Positions 12,319 to 25,300 of a stretch of DNA of 64,000 nucleotides are shown piece by piece. A program made the translations under genes and the position numbers. The stretch comes from Apostichopus japonicus (lineage: Eukaryota > Echinodermata > Holothuroidea > Aspidochirotida > Stichopodidae). The stretch is from positions 15,911,213 through 15,975,212 of the forward strand of contig NC_092574.1 in the NCBI RefSeq assembly GCF_037975245.1, read 5' to 3'. The notes beneath the pieces were generated by a model. That model made no database searches. It was not told where the DNA came from and saw nothing but the letters and a program-made list of their open reading frames with translations. How positions within the stretch are numbered: position 1 is the stretch's first letter; the number at the start of each line of letters is the position of its first letter.

Positions 12319-15090
12319 TTCTGTAGAGAGATGTATCTGTGCCATCCGTTTACTGTATTATCATCATGGTCATCATCTTGAAGACGGACTTGAGAGATCT
12401 CATTCAAGGAAACGACCTCCTCTTCAAGACTGCCTCAACGTATAAAATACAAACCTCAAGATATGGCTGCCATAGATTAATGTACCGACCGTGTAACTAC
12501 CTGTTCGATTGGACGATACAACGATAGAGCAGTAACTACTGCTGGATATGTCTGCTAGCCTCAACCTGTGAAGTATGGTTACTTTCTAAAAGAGAAGAAA
12601 TGGTTTGGCCATGTTATGACAGTACAAGCATCTCAAAGCACCCTGGAGTCATTTGACCATTGTTTTTCATCCTTTGAAAAGTTAGTACCAGAAGTTGTGA
12701 AGGGCTGATGGTGGGGTGGGGAGGGGAGGGGGAAGGAAGGGGAAGGCATTGATTTCATAAGGATAAGGAGGAGCGATTGGATGGTGAGGACAGAGTTTAT
12801 ATAATTTGTATCGTCTCTATCTTGTGACATAGACGAAGCTTGCAAGTGTCCTAAACAGATTCGTAGTTATATAGCTGAGGCCAATTTCACGATCATGAAA
12901 TTCCTTTATTTTAATCACACAAGGAAGTTGAATGGTTACTGCCTTATGTGTTGTTGGTCATTATGAAGGCAGGGGAGGGGGTCACAAGGAGGTACTTAGC
13001 ACTATTTGTATCAGATCTTGATAATGTTAACTTAATAGTGTTAAGGTTTGGGTATTTATCGTAGCAACCAAACATCAGTCAGGTGTGCAGACAAAACAGA
13101 AGTTTACAAGTCAACATTATTTCACCCTCTTTTTTTTTCTTTTGCTGGGATATATCTTACAGTTTATTCCCTACTTGTCTACTGGGATGGATAAATTGTC
13201 AATTTAATATTTTTTAATTTAATTAATCTAGATGTCCTATACTGATTATTTGAAGAGAAATGCTTGCATGTTTTTGTTGTTGTAGGCATTCCTTCCAAGC
13301 ACTGAATGCTGATACTCACACAAATCCCTGTTTAGGAGTTTGGAGGTATGAAATGTAGCATCAAGGAAATTCTTTAGCAGTGATAAGTTTTGTAAGAAAT
13401 AATGAAAGTGTTCTCTCATCCTGCTAATTTAAAAAAAAAAAACCTTTGTACAGTTTCTTAATAAGCAGGTTGACAAGAACCATGTTTAACCCTTCACTCT
13501 ACCCCATCCCTCATCTCACAAAGAAAAAAGTGATGGACAACTTAGAAAAATAGACTGGCAAGAAAGTTTAATAAAAGAAATGGTGTAAATTTCACATATA
13601 CATCTCTGTTTAATTTTGTGGCATTTATATCTAGCACTGGCTGTTCTCTTTCATTGTTGTATGTTTTATGCCAAGTCGCACATCATAAATCAATTTGAAC
13701 TGGGACTATGTGAATGTTATAATATCACCTCCCACATGGATAGAAAACTAGATGTTCTTCTCCCAATTGAGATGGGAATTGAAAAATCTGATCTTTCTAT
13801 CCAGCAACTTCATCGAAGACAAACTTTAAAACAAAGGTACTATATTTCCAATAAATGTTTTCAATTTAATCATGTATAAATCTGATTGGATGAACCTGGG
13901 CATTATGTTAAAGCTTTGAAGTCAACATTTTTCAGTCAGGGGGATCTGTTTTATTTACCTACTCAGCTGGTTGTTCATATTCCATCCATGTTGTCCAAGC
14001 TTACAGAGTATTCTCTTTGACATAAATTAGGTTATAAAAGGTCATCAGTTTTTACACAAATGTTAAGCATTGTTTTAAAAAAAAAGTTGCTAATTTTATT
14101 AAAAGTAGTTTTCTGAATGCCCTGAGTTGGCAAATAATTCCTGGATGAATGTTTAATGAAGGATATTAAGAGACACAGAAAGATATTTCATGTGACAGTT
14201 TGAGCACAATTAAATAACCATTGTTATTTTTACTTTTCTTTTTTTTCTTTTATATTTTTGGGTCTATTACCAATGTCCTTCACCTAGAGTAACTTCACTA
14301 TCACTTTTGGTATAAGATACATCATTACTGAACTGTAATAACTTCAGCAGTTATAGGTTAGAATGATTATTCCAAATGTGATGCTACGATGACCATTAAC
14401 GTACGGTTGCATATTGTTTGGTAAATCTCCAAGAAAGAGCTGTCTTGTCTTCTAAGGTATAGCAGAAAATAATTGAGTGTTCACAATTTGTCTGACAGAT
14501 TTTGAGGTTGCCAAACGTTATTTATTAGAAATTACTGAACGAAGATATGGTTCAGTGCTCCAAGGCTGCTCTACATCTCATAAGAAGAGCAGTTTGCATA
14601 GCGCTCTGCTACACAATAACAGATAAATTGTTCCCTCAGGATAGTTAGGATATTGTTTGTGTCCTTCACTTCTTCACACTTTACTGATCAACGATCCGTC
14701 GAGGCTCAGAATGAACAAGAAGTTAAAGGGAGGTAGGAAATGAGTCGATGAGAAGTTTCGCTTATTCCTGTTGCATAAGATATGAATGTAATGGGGCTTT
14801 CTAGTGTTTCTATAGAGGGTGCTGTCATATCGATCCTAACATGCGTAATCTGCACGGATTACAGATCAGGATCGGGTGAGAAGCGCTCGCAAAGATGCAA
14901 TCATTTTGGATCTACTTGCATACAGAAAAGCTACGTGATTAACTAGTACATGGTTTCGCTTGTGCAGTTTGGACTAATTGCAAAAGTGCTTCCATAAACA
15001 AGCTTAAAACAATCAATTTGACTTGAAACTTTGAAACAAATGCTTTAAGAAGATCTCTTCAATAACGAAATTGGATAAACTCGTCACGGT

Positions 15091-15283
15091 TATGGCAAGC
15101 CATATGTGCAATAATTCGATAAATCGAGTTTATCGCCGTTAAACTCTGTTTTTCGCTCGATAAACTGAGTTTATCACCAAAAACATGATTATCCAATCGA
15201 TAAACTCAGTTTATCGATCGAAAAACAGAGTTTAATGGCGATAAACTTGGTTTATCAAATTAGTGCACATGTGGCTTGCCATA
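15091..15283. mobile_element. Palindromic (fold-back) MITE, 193 bp, with direct target duplication
   Basis: The element starts TATGGCAAGCCA and ends TGGCTTGCCATA. It is almost entirely two inverted arms of about 90 bases that would form one long hairpin. Within the arms the near-palindrome GATAAACTGAGTTTATC and related GATAAA...TTTATC units recur. It is flanked on both sides by CACGGT (15085-15090 and 15284-15289), read as a 6-base target-site duplication. No coding capacity; the transposase family is not identified. Confidence 0.85.
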
Positions 15284-16853
15284 CACGGTACCATTGTGAT
15301 CTGCAGTCTTGTGAAGTCTCATAGAAGTGCATGGGACTGATATGAATGTGCCCTCTGTTAATTATGGCTGGAGTTGCAGTAACCCTCATTGTAAAAACCT
15401 ACCCTAGCAGCTATTGAACGACGGTTTTATAGTTTATAAATACCAGTCATAAAGTTCAGCTGTGTTAAAGGTTTTTAAAAAGTTTTCTTACCACATTTTT
15501 GCACTTTACTTGATATGAGAAATCAATGTACAGGAAATTATTTTCACATTTAAGTTACAATTAACTTGAAACTCATTGTTTATTGAAGATGTGAACACAG
15601 AGAAAATACACAACTGTTTGGTGCACACTTTTGAGTTTTTCTTTAAATATGAGAATTGTCTTAGTTTTCCCTGCCCAACCCCACCATCCTGCTCATGCAC
15701 ATACCACCCTTTCCCTATACTTATAACTTTAGCTTTTGCCAACATCCATTGTTTCAGTGATGTGAGTTCACTAGACCAAAATTACAAATGGCATATCCCA
15801 AATTCCTACCTGCCAATTCTTGAGCTTTTACGTATTGTCTGACATGGGATCACCAAGCCTCACATACAACAATCTTAAACCATTAAAAACAAACCGGATA
15901 CCGAAATTTAAAAAACTCCAATGTCAAAGGAGTCTAGCAAGAAGTACAGTGCTGAACACAAATATGTTGTTAGAAATTTGAAAAGATTTCTAATTGACTC
16001 TACTACGTTATGTAAGATCTCCAAGTTTGGGGCACGAATCTCCATATTTCCCTTAGGAAATCTCTAACTTTTTCACCTTTGGCGGGTCTGCACAATTCTA
16101 GTATTTTTCAGTGGTATATATCGCGAAATATAAGGGGAAGCACAGGGTGTCCTTACTGACAGACGGGGCCTGCAGTATTACTTTAAAACGCGAGGTTTAA
16201 GCCCGCATATTTACTATTAACCTCACCCATCGTCCCAACACTACAAGTATCCACCAATGGTTTTTTAATGGCCTATTATGGCTTAGTAGGGACAAAATCT
16301 CAAAAGTTTTACTTTAAATTTCATTATTGTGACTTAAATATTAAAAATTTTTACTTTTAAAGTCCGCTCCCATGTCTCTATTAAGCCACCGTACCTTCCC
16401 TACCGCCACCTTGCCCCTAAAGAAGACAAAAGTTATGAAATCTCCCAAATGTCGTAATCTATGAAGGAAAAACGCGGAAGAAAATTTCGCAATGAATGAA
16501 TGCCTGTGCATCCTCATTGGCATAGTGCATGTTTACAACTGCTAACCGAAGAAGTCTTATTAAGCCCAGTCTAAAATCCCTTGGGGAAGGGGTGGTTGTG
16601 GGCTACAGTACGAATACGGTTCACTTAAATAGAGGGCGTCTTCCTCGTTTCGCGGATTGGGTATCAGTATTCTATTATGGTGAATCATTGGTGAAGTGTG
16701 ATTTCAACATTGATTAGGATAAATGCGTCAATAACGCGTACGCTATCAGCTTACATATTACATAGCCTAGGCCTACACTATCACGATCGTAGTTCTCGCC
16801 ACTACAACTACTTTAGATTGATTTTACTCACCGAAAGTTCTTGCTGACAAAGA

Positions 16854-19338
16854 ATGTTAATCAGGACAATTTTAAGCACTTTTCTTTGCTTTTTAGCAAC
16901 GGGAAATGCCGAAGAGATCGTGGATGATGCTAAAAAGGTAGCAAACGAACTGTACATAGTCGAAGGCAAGGCTTCTGTCCCTGGTGTTAAATCCAGTGAA
17001 TGGGTTCCACTAACGAAAATTCTCATCGATGGAGGAAACTTTCAGGGATTTTTGAAGTGAGTTGATCTTTTCATTTCAGAAATCATCACCGTGACTTCTG
17101 CTTGTAACGTAAAATGGAGTATTAAAGTGAAGAGGCACTTTCAAATATAAAGATCGAAAGATCATTCTCGTTATTATATAGCCTGGGCTAACCCATGCCT
17201 GGAACTTATGAGTTCTTGCTTTATTTAACCATTCTTAATCCTATTGCAGAAATGACATTCTGAAAGTTGTTTAATCAAATTTATTTGATGTGTGGTTTGC
17301 TTTCAACAGATGATTGATAATTTTTCAACAAATGCTTCAAAAATGAGGTTTCTTTTAGGCTAGTAATAGTACGCCTCTGTCAATAACAATATTCTATGAC
17401 CAAACATGTTCACCAATTTTGCACAAAATGAATGCAGGGGTATTGATATAGGGATGGACTTGTTTTACTCAGATCATGACTTGACCATGTGTGAAAAATT
17501 AAAGAAAAACCTTTATAATATTTCAAAGATTGAGGCTATATCTTGAAACCCAGAGTCTCCTGTTTTCATGTTGCCTTTTTTTTCTATTCTTCCTCCCCAT
17601 TGCAGATTGGATGGTTCTTTCCAATTATATTTGCCAACAGGGTCTTATGTGATTGATCTAGCTCATCCCACATTCGACTTTGAAGCACAAAGGGTTGATG
17701 TTAATTCTAAAGGTAGCAAGAGAGCACGGAAAGTGAACAACATCCAACCAAATGCAGTGTCACATCTAACATATCCCCTTCGATTCAAACCTAGAGGGCC
17801 CATGAATTATTTTCAGAAGAGAGAAGAATTTAAAATAATTGATATTTTGAAAAGTCCTATGGTAAGTTTTATTTCATATTAGAAAAGGTCAGCCATAGAA
17901 TTTTACATGTTTTAGGCATCAACAAGTAAGTGGAGATAGCACCGATTCATAACCATTACTTCAAAGTAAATTAATGAATGCCAGACATTGGTATCACCTG
18001 ACTTGAAATAAGCCTTGAGGATAGAAATTTACATGTCAGAAGTGGCAATTATTGAAGGGCAGTTACTCATTGTACATAGTGCAGCAAGATCAGTCCAAGC
18101 CAAATCACCGAGTGGTCTGTAAGTTACTGTACAAGTCAAAACCCTCTGAAGAGTATGTAGTGCATTACAATATTTTCACCAGAAATGTTGCCCTGATGTA
18201 TATTCATAAGTGTGTACATCTTAGTGTAAAGCACTTAATGTAAAAATTTCTCGATAAAAGGGGACTTGCAGATTTGCTTTAAATTTTTTGTTCAACATTT
18301 GTTCAACATTCCTCTGCGGTACAACTACTGTCCTTCATGTTAAACATGAATGCAAAATGGCATACCGGTAAAAACCATCCGCGATGCGATATTCTAATAT
18401 TTTTTGAATTTTTATATGTTTACTATTTTTCTCTCTAGGAGGGGAAGGGGAAGTGAGCATGGATTGTTTTGGCAGGGGGAAAAAGTAATTTATTGTAACC
18501 ATGGAAATTTGACATATCTGATGTTTTGGTATTAAATGGAAGTGCTGTGGTTGTTTAAGCTTGATAGAGGTTTGTGAGGTTTGGAATGCATAGTTGCCCT
18601 GGTTGTGCCCATGAAGCTGCTTCGGGTGGAGTAGCTGTTTGTCATATTGCCAGTGATAATTATGTATTTGCTCTCAATGTTTTCACTACTATGCATCCAT
18701 TTCATCTATTGCAACAGGTTATTATGATGGTCTTGCCAATTGTATTCTTGGTACTGATTCCGAAACTGATCAACACAGACGATCCTGAAATCAAAAAGGT
18801 AAAACACTCTATTTGTTCAGTTGGTTTATTTGTGTTGGATATCAATATTGTAATGTTTTCTTTTCCATTTCTCTCTTTCTTCATTTCTCAAATCCTTTTC
18901 TTCCTTAATTTTTGCATTTGAAAGAGATACCACCAGTATCAAAATGTCAGGTTTATAGATTTACCTCCACTGGCTTTTGCAGCTGACAAGCGGTTGTTTC
19001 ATAAAAGTTTTCTCTCTTTTCTCAGTCTTAAAATTAATTTCTATCTTAATTTCTCAAATATGTTTTTTATACCCTGATTTCAGTCTCAACTCTTCAATTC
19101 TTTCATAAACACAATCAACAATGACATGCAATCGTTTTTGAAACCAGTAGACATTTCTGTCTAAATTGATTTTGTCATTACAAATATTTCCTCATCTTTT
19201 CAGGAGATGCAAAGTATGAATTTGATGAATCCCAAGCAAGATATGCCAGATCTTTCAGAAATGGTCACCAACTTCTTTGGGGGAGGATCCTCTGCTCCGA
19301 AGAAGAAAGATAAAGCTATAAAGGGCAAGAAGAAATGA
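16854..19338 (+). CDS. EMC7: ER membrane protein complex subunit 7, upstream copy
   Basis: EMC7 is a subunit of the ER membrane protein complex, the insertase for tail-anchored and multipass proteins; its beta-sandwich sits in the ER lumen. Exons 16854-17056, 17606-17861, 18718-18798 and 19204-19338 join in frame to 224 residues (human about 242). Residues 1-19 form a hydrophobic signal peptide. Next come EGKASVPGVKSSEW and the lumenal domain with DGSF and GSYV, matching human EMC7 closely. The third exon encodes the transmembrane helix (VIMMVLPIVFLVLIPKL) followed by NTDDPEIKK. The last exon gives EMQSMN...MPDLSEMVTNFF and a Lys-rich cytosolic tail. This copy is nearer to human EMC7 than its downstream paralogue. 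The start is the only Met in front of the signal peptide. Confidence 0.95.
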
Positions 19339-20615
19339 AAAGAAGAAATGAAAAGAAGAAGAATTTAATATTGGAATTATTTGCTGAGGATTTTTAAGAA
19401 TGTAGCCGCAACAGATAACAGCAGTCAAAAGTGCTTTCTATTAGATGTTTTTAGAAGACACATTCAAGATATCGACAAAGCAACTCTGGGCAAATTTAAC
19501 TGATTTTGTGATTGATATTTTTCCTTGTGTAGTTATTCAATGTCATGCCATATGGTCCTTGATGGTTTGACATATAACAGGGTTCTAGTCATGCCATTGA
19601 TATATATTTGTTCCTCAATTTAACTTGTTTGTATTTTTTTTTTCAACCTCGGCACCGAGCTTGCAATGTTACTGCTCAGATTTGTCATATTAGACTTGTT
19701 CTGTTTTCTAACTCGATATGACAACAACAACAAAGCAGATGATATGTTGACCATTGTGCAATTTTATATTGTCTATTTGACAAAAAAAATGAACAAGAAG
19801 AAATACAAGTAACCATAATTGAGCAGAAGTAATTTACAGCATGGCTGGCAGGGGCTCATTATATATCTAAAGCTGAGAGGGAAGGAGGTATGTTAACAGA
19901 AAGAGGTCTGGAAAGGAAATGGTCGATATGCCAAGTAGAAATGAAGTCAACATAGAATAGGAGTAAGGATACACTCAAGCATCGGCTTCATTACCTGATC
20001 TCCTAAGACAAGTTTGTCAATTTCTGGGTATAATTTAATCAGCTTTGCAAGGTTCATTGGCTAATATAATATATTTGCAACTGGTTCACCATTCCTTGAG
20101 ACAATTGACACTAATTCTGCACTACATGTGTTTTTTTTAAAACTGTCCTACAATTCTGTACTACTTGGTTTTTCATCCACTATATCTGCCTTGTGATTTT
20201 TTAGTTCCTGGCTAGAACCCAGTTTGTAGTGTAGCGGGTTTGTTCCAAAACTGTGATGAAAAGTAGTTTTTGTTTTAAAAAAATTATGGGAAGTCTGAAA
20301 TGAAATATACTTGATTACTTGCACAAAATGTTGTCTATTTATATCCCTAAAGATTGATTGAGGGATCAAAGTGAAAAGTTAACTTTAAACTTTAGTTCAA
20401 ATAATCTAACAATGGAGTCAATTAGTAGTATAACCCGAGTGAGAACATTTGGAAGGGAGAAACATACCCTTAGCCCCTCTTCTCCTTTCAATAGTGCAGG
20501 ACAGCTAGTCCACCCATTTAGTCCACCCCTGTAATACTTATAATGCCAATGTACCTGTTCCATTAATACAACACTACAAGAGGGACACATAGGAGGAGCA
20601 TAGTTTGGATATCGA

Positions 20616-20646
<31 letters not shown>

Positions 20647-22363
20647 ATACACATTTTGAAGTGTTTTTTTTTTTTTTATAATTAATCTGTTATGTCGTAT
20701 AAACTGACTTCAGCAATAGGTCTTTTATTTGAAAGTTGTTGTGACTATGTACAGTGAAAATGATACATTCATGTATAAAGGGAATTTTATTTGATGCAGG
20801 TCTTGTGCACATGATCAAATTACTTTATGTATGCTGAGTTCAGTGTGGACAGGTTCTTTGAATGTATGCAAAAGACCAAACAAACAGTACAAGCACAGAC
20901 TGTTGGATGTTGTTGTACCCATGTGACACTTTAAATTATCAAATATAAATGTTTTCTCACATGAAATTAATAAATTTGGTATCTCAGGAATGGAATTAAG
21001 CTATGAAGGTGGTATTTACTATAGGTCAATTTGTGTCTTTTTACCTGCTTGGTATAATAGATTCAATTTTTTCATAATGTGTAGACATTGTAGCAGTTTG
21101 TCAATGTAGAATCCTCAGAGATGGGAAAGAATAATAGAACCTACAAATGCCTATTCTATTACTCTGGTCCATAGCCAGGCCAAGGAAAGGGGGCCTATGC
21201 CAACACCCACCCATGCTGCTGGATTATTTCCCTCCCTCCCCCCCCCCCCGCCCCAACCCCATCTGTGCCACCATTATGTGTACAAAAACTTGACAAGTTA
21301 CAAGACATGTCTATTGTGCCCCTCTTTAAATTGTTGGTATCCCTCCAACCCCGAATTCCTGGCTATGGGCCTGCTTTCACGATATGTGATTAACCAAATA
21401 CAAATGATGATGATATTACCTCATTATCAGATTCTGACTAACTGAATGAGCATTTAAGAAATAAAACATCAATGATTGGGGCAAGAAGGTGAAGTTGTAG
21501 TATGTTTGTAACTTATGTTTATCATGCAGAACACAAAATTACACTGATATGAAGAAAAAGAAATTGTTATGAACAAGTGTGTTTTGTTTCCTTTTTGTGT
21601 CATACAAATGTCAATTTTCGTTGATCATGGGGTTTGCAATATTGTGAAAGTGGGTAGGGGTGCACTGTATTAAAAATCAGTTGCTTTAATTGTAGCGAAT
21701 TCAGTTGAATGAGTCTTCCTGTGTTGATCGTCAGGGTAATTATCTGTTGGCACCAGACAGAGGCTTTGGAAGAGGATTCAATCTGGGTACCCTAATTTTA
21801 CTTTGTTACAACATCACAGTTGGACAGCCAAGTATTGGGTAAAAGACTTAAAGTATGAAATGGCATTTAGCCATTAGACCAGCTTAGAAAAGTGGTCAAG
21901 AATGTGTTTCGGCATGCTTCAGCCAAGTTCTCCATTGGTCAAGTCAGACCAGCACTTTTCTTTCGCTTTTCATTTACTTTTGGGCCATTCGTTTCGCCAA
22001 CCGAAATTTCATTATTTTCTTAATTAAGAAATAACTAAAATGGTAGAGTGCATTTGGCCGCCAAAAACCCAAGTACAGTAGTGGATGGTAGATAAAATTA
22101 TCGCCATTGACAGAAGGTAGCAATAGGCACTTTCAATGCACGAACGGGTCCGATTTATGTACGCTAGCACCGCAAATACATGAAATCGGCTGTACTGGTC
22201 ACCTTGAGAATTATCATTTGTACAGACAAAATTTCGCAAATCAGGTACCTATAGATACTATAAGCACACAGGGTATAGCGACGGTGTCTGAGACTAACAT
22301 ATGTTGCCAATTTCTTCCCTTTATTATCTTCGTCTGTACCACAAAAGTTGGAGTTTTGGTAAA
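19339..22363. other. Interval between the two EMC7 genes
   Basis: The beginning is presumably 3' UTR of the first EMC7 gene. A (TA)n run lies at about 20619-20643, a poly-T at about 20664-20680 and a C-run near 21235-21250. No coding exon was recognised on either strand. Confidence 0.55.
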
Positions 22364-25300
22364 ATGTTCATATCATCGATTGCAGTAATGATAATGTTGG
22401 GAATGAGCTACTCATCTGGTGATAATAACAGTGCAATCGTTCTTTTCGTTGTGAACGGAAACGTTTCAGTGCCTAATGTTACGTTCACAGAATGGTTACC
22501 TTTAACAAAGATACTGGTTGATGGTGGAGATTTTCAAGGATTCTTAAAGTAAATTATGTAAACCTGTTTGAATCGTTCTGCTTTGTAAGCTTCCCATCCC
22601 TTAACTAGGTAACCTAAGTTTTAGACCATAGTCTTAATAACAAGGATATGAATTGATCACATCTAGTGGGCTTAGGCTCAGTTTAAGTTAAGCCTACAGT
22701 AAGTTAGGCCATGGGAATTAAAGTCAAGAACAATGTTTTGTGAAATGGCCAAATGATTTTTTTTTCATTATTTATCATTTCTTCTAAAATTAGTTACAGT
22801 CTTTCGTGATGTCATTGCAATGTATCAGTCTTTATGTATTTGCTGCTACTGATAAAGTTGTCAATTTGGGGCAGATTATGGAACTGGGGGGAGGGAGAAA
22901 TGGGGGAAAAGCCATATCGCTGATATATATCAGCTTTTGGAGACTTGCAAATTTCTTCATGTGGCCCATTGTGGGTACTAACATATGTGGCAAATGCATC
23001 ATACAGCCTTTTACTGCTGTTTGATTATTTGGAACTTACATTTGTTTTTCGTGAAAATTAAAAAAATAAATTGTAAATAATGAAAATTTTCAGCAGGAGT
23101 CTAATTTGGCACATGCCAGCGGTGGACTCAAATCTAAGACTTCCATTCCCACTGCCTACTTACAGTAGAATGGTATGAACTTTATACTCATTGCAAAATG
23201 TATTCAAACATTTTACAATACCATCTAACTTCTGCAATACCGTATGTTATTTACATGAACATCTTCACAATATGTTAAAGTATCTTAGCAACTAGTCACT
23301 GTGAGGATACCTGCCTTATGCAACAAGTAATTGGTGGGTGAAGTATGAACACTTTTCATTTGTTGAGATGGAAATTTTAAAAATGGGGATGCGGTGACTA
23401 TTAAAGTGCATCACCACTCAGTATCTGTGCAATAAAATGTATTTATAGATCTGTATATGTAGAGAGTTCGTAATTATGTATCGTTATACTATAACTTCTT
23501 TGCGTCTACAGATGTGATGGATCCTTCAAGATATCCCTTCCTGCTGGGTCCTATGTCATCGGTGTTGCAAATCCTACTTACAAATTTAATGCTCAATTGG
23601 TTGAGGTCTCTACTGAAGGAAAGATCAGGGCACAAAGCATTAATTATCTTCAGCCTGACAATGTAACAGAAGTGGGATATCCTCTAATGTTTGAATCTGT
23701 GGGACGTAAAAGATACTTTCATGAAAGAGAAGAATTTACAGTCATCGATATCTTGAGGAGCAGAATGGTACTTGAGTTGTTTTATCCATTGTTAAAAATG
23801 ACTAATAAATCTCACATATATTGTAACAGAAGCACACGTAATGCAGAATTTTTAGTAAAAGCCAAATCTTGTTTGTAAACATTGAAATGCAAAGGATTAA
23901 TATTAATATCAGGGTTCGTACGGGTGCTTGAAAATGCTTGAATTTGATTGGTCAGTTTTCAAGGCCTTGAAAGTACTTGATTTCTTATATTTTTGGAAAA
24001 TGTTATTGAAAAGTGCTTGAAATTTAACATGTTTAATGCAAAACATATTTTGTATGTAATTGTTACACAATAATTACCGTGGAATAGTCAAATTGTGACA
24101 AACAAAAACTTAAAAGAATGTCTTAGTTGTCTAAAAAATTACGAGGGAGGGTTGCGCACAATCACCGCAAACTTCTCGCACAGTCACTGGCAAATTACGG
24201 CCTCCACTAAGCAATTTCAGTACCAGCGACAATAACCAAAAATCCCCACAAATCTCCGACCACATGGTAGCCTAACTTCACACTGAGTCAACATGGAAAT
24301 CTAACCTAGCCATCTGTTTATTCGCTCAGTTATGTCGCAAATAAAGAACAAAAATATCCATGAAAAACTTCAATCTTCGACCACATTTTAGCCTAACAAT
24401 CACACTAAGTCAATGGGAAATGTAGCCTAACCATCGGTTTGGTTTGCCCCCCAAATAAACTTTGCGTAGCTTTGTTTACACACTTTCCTTGCTGCTATCG
24501 TCGCGCGCATGGTAGCCGAACACCACACATAGTCAATGGGAAAATCTAGCCTAAGCATCTCTTTATTTGCTGAAATTGTGACGCAGTTAGCTAGAACTAA
24601 AATATCCGTGAAATACTGCAACCTTCGACCACATGTTAGCCTAACAGCCACACTAAGTCAATGGGAAATGTAGACAACCATCGGTTTGCAAAAAAAAAAA
24701 AAAAAAATGCGTAGCTTTGTTTACAATTTCAATTTACTGAAAATCGGCAGTTGTTTGGATGGTATGTGCTACTGTATGTCTTAAAGAGGGAATGTTGTAT
24801 TTTACGTACACCGTTGCTGTGGCGATGGATTGAAGGTTTTAACTTCGATTACTTTTCAGCAGTATAAAATGGTTTTGTATTTGGTGGTGATTTCATCCAC
24901 ACACGTTGTTTTCTATGTGTTTCTACATGTTTTCTATTTCAGTTGATGGGTTGTTGGTTTTTCGTTATATATTTGGTGTCTTGACGTTATTTGCTAAACG
25001 ATCGCAAATTTTTGCGATTAAAATTTTAATGAATTTGCCTTAGGGTCGCAGCACTAGGAAGAGGGTAATTGTGCTTACTTTATCCTATTAAATGCTTACA
25101 ACCATTTCCTTAAACAGCATGTTGAATTTTAGAAAAGAGCACCCCTAAACCTTAACAAAAAAAACCCTCGTAAATTCATTAAGAGGGTCGTTTTTAACTT
25201 TTCATTTTCCAAAATTGCCCCAAAGCCAAATCTTAATTTCTACCCTGGTTGTAACAACAGTCGATCAGACACGGACAGTCTATAGGCCGAGTGAAAATGC

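Larger units (their letters stand above)
11798..16853. other. Interval between THOC2 stop and first EMC7 gene
   Basis: No protein-coding gene was recognised. The first part is presumably THOC2 3' UTR, but no defined polyadenylation site was fixed. The interval contains a two-copy tandem duplication (12003-12318), a palindromic MITE (15091-15283) and, from about 16.1 kb, less AT-rich sequence leading to the EMC7 start. Open frames such as 13616-13879 and 15576-15842 have no recognisable domain and look like chance. Confidence 0.55.

Noticed and set aside
13616-13879. 87-codon open frame with a hydrophobic start
   Set aside because: Resembles a signal peptide at first, but no splice context, domain or codon bias supports a gene.
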